Source: Bacteroidales bacterium UBA6828
Lineage (GTDB): Bacteria > Bacteroidota > Bacteroidia > Bacteroidales > Paludibacteraceae
Length of the DNA: 14,088 bases
NCBI GenBank assembly: GCA_002452095.1
Contig: DKEG01000030.1
Span: forward strand, 1-14,088
Reading direction: 5' to 3'
Under the pieces are notes generated by a model. The model saw nothing but the letters and a program-made list of their open reading frames with translations, was not told the origin of the DNA and searched no databases. Positions 14,064 through 14,088 of this stretch are shown here, one piece after another. Made by a program: the position numbers and the translations under genes. How positions within the stretch are numbered: the stretch's first letter is position 1; every line of letters starts with the position of its first letter.

Positions 14064-14088
14064 TGGGTCGCATGGATACAATTAGTTC

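Overview
The window looks like a Bacteroidales (Bacteroidota) chromosome. The reasons are two good matches to the Bacteroidota promoter consensus (TTTG or TTG, about 20 bases, then TAnnTTTG), protein families typical of the phylum (DUF4831, DUF4835/PorD, a RIC/hemerythrin-LuxR regulator) and AT-rich simple repeats between genes. All supported genes are on the + strand. Genus and species cannot be fixed from the sequence.

Region 1 (1-515) has no convincing gene. It holds GC-rich repeated modules, strong small hairpins, a six-copy 11-bp tandem repeat (357-422) and a promoter (472-502).

Region 2 (561-7731) is a GC-richer, housekeeping-like block. It encodes a hemerythrin-type sensor/LuxR regulator; a tRNA-lysidine synthetase fused in frame to shikimate dehydrogenase (TilS-AroE) that overlaps the regulator by one base; a secreted DUF4831 protein; a PorD-like (DUF4835) secreted protein; a two-lobed family 2 glycosyltransferase; and a SpoIID/LytB-domain protein. 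An intrinsic terminator (7751-7799) closes the block.

Region 3 (7800-8250) starts with a near-perfect promoter followed by about 300 bases with nested long-range complementarity: a 10-bp closing stem, a stacked hairpin, a 10-bp arm whose apical loop can pair with the 3' tail, and an upstream hairpin that competes with the closing stem. It is best read as a structured non-coding RNA or regulatory leader.

Region 4 (8251-14088) is AT-richer and accessory in character. It holds a tight run of unfamiliar genes: a tail-anchored small protein, a six-helix membrane protein whose 5' end carries a perfect 14-bp hairpin, a lipoprotein, a zinc-ribbon membrane protein, a 722-residue coiled-coil protein with a hydrophobic tip, a DUF4112 membrane protein, a small membrane protein and a short ORF at the window edge. 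Close spacing (1-bp overlap, 3-bp gap) suggests one operon building an envelope-associated assembly. Its function is unknown, and together with the RNA it is the best candidate here for an undescribed system.
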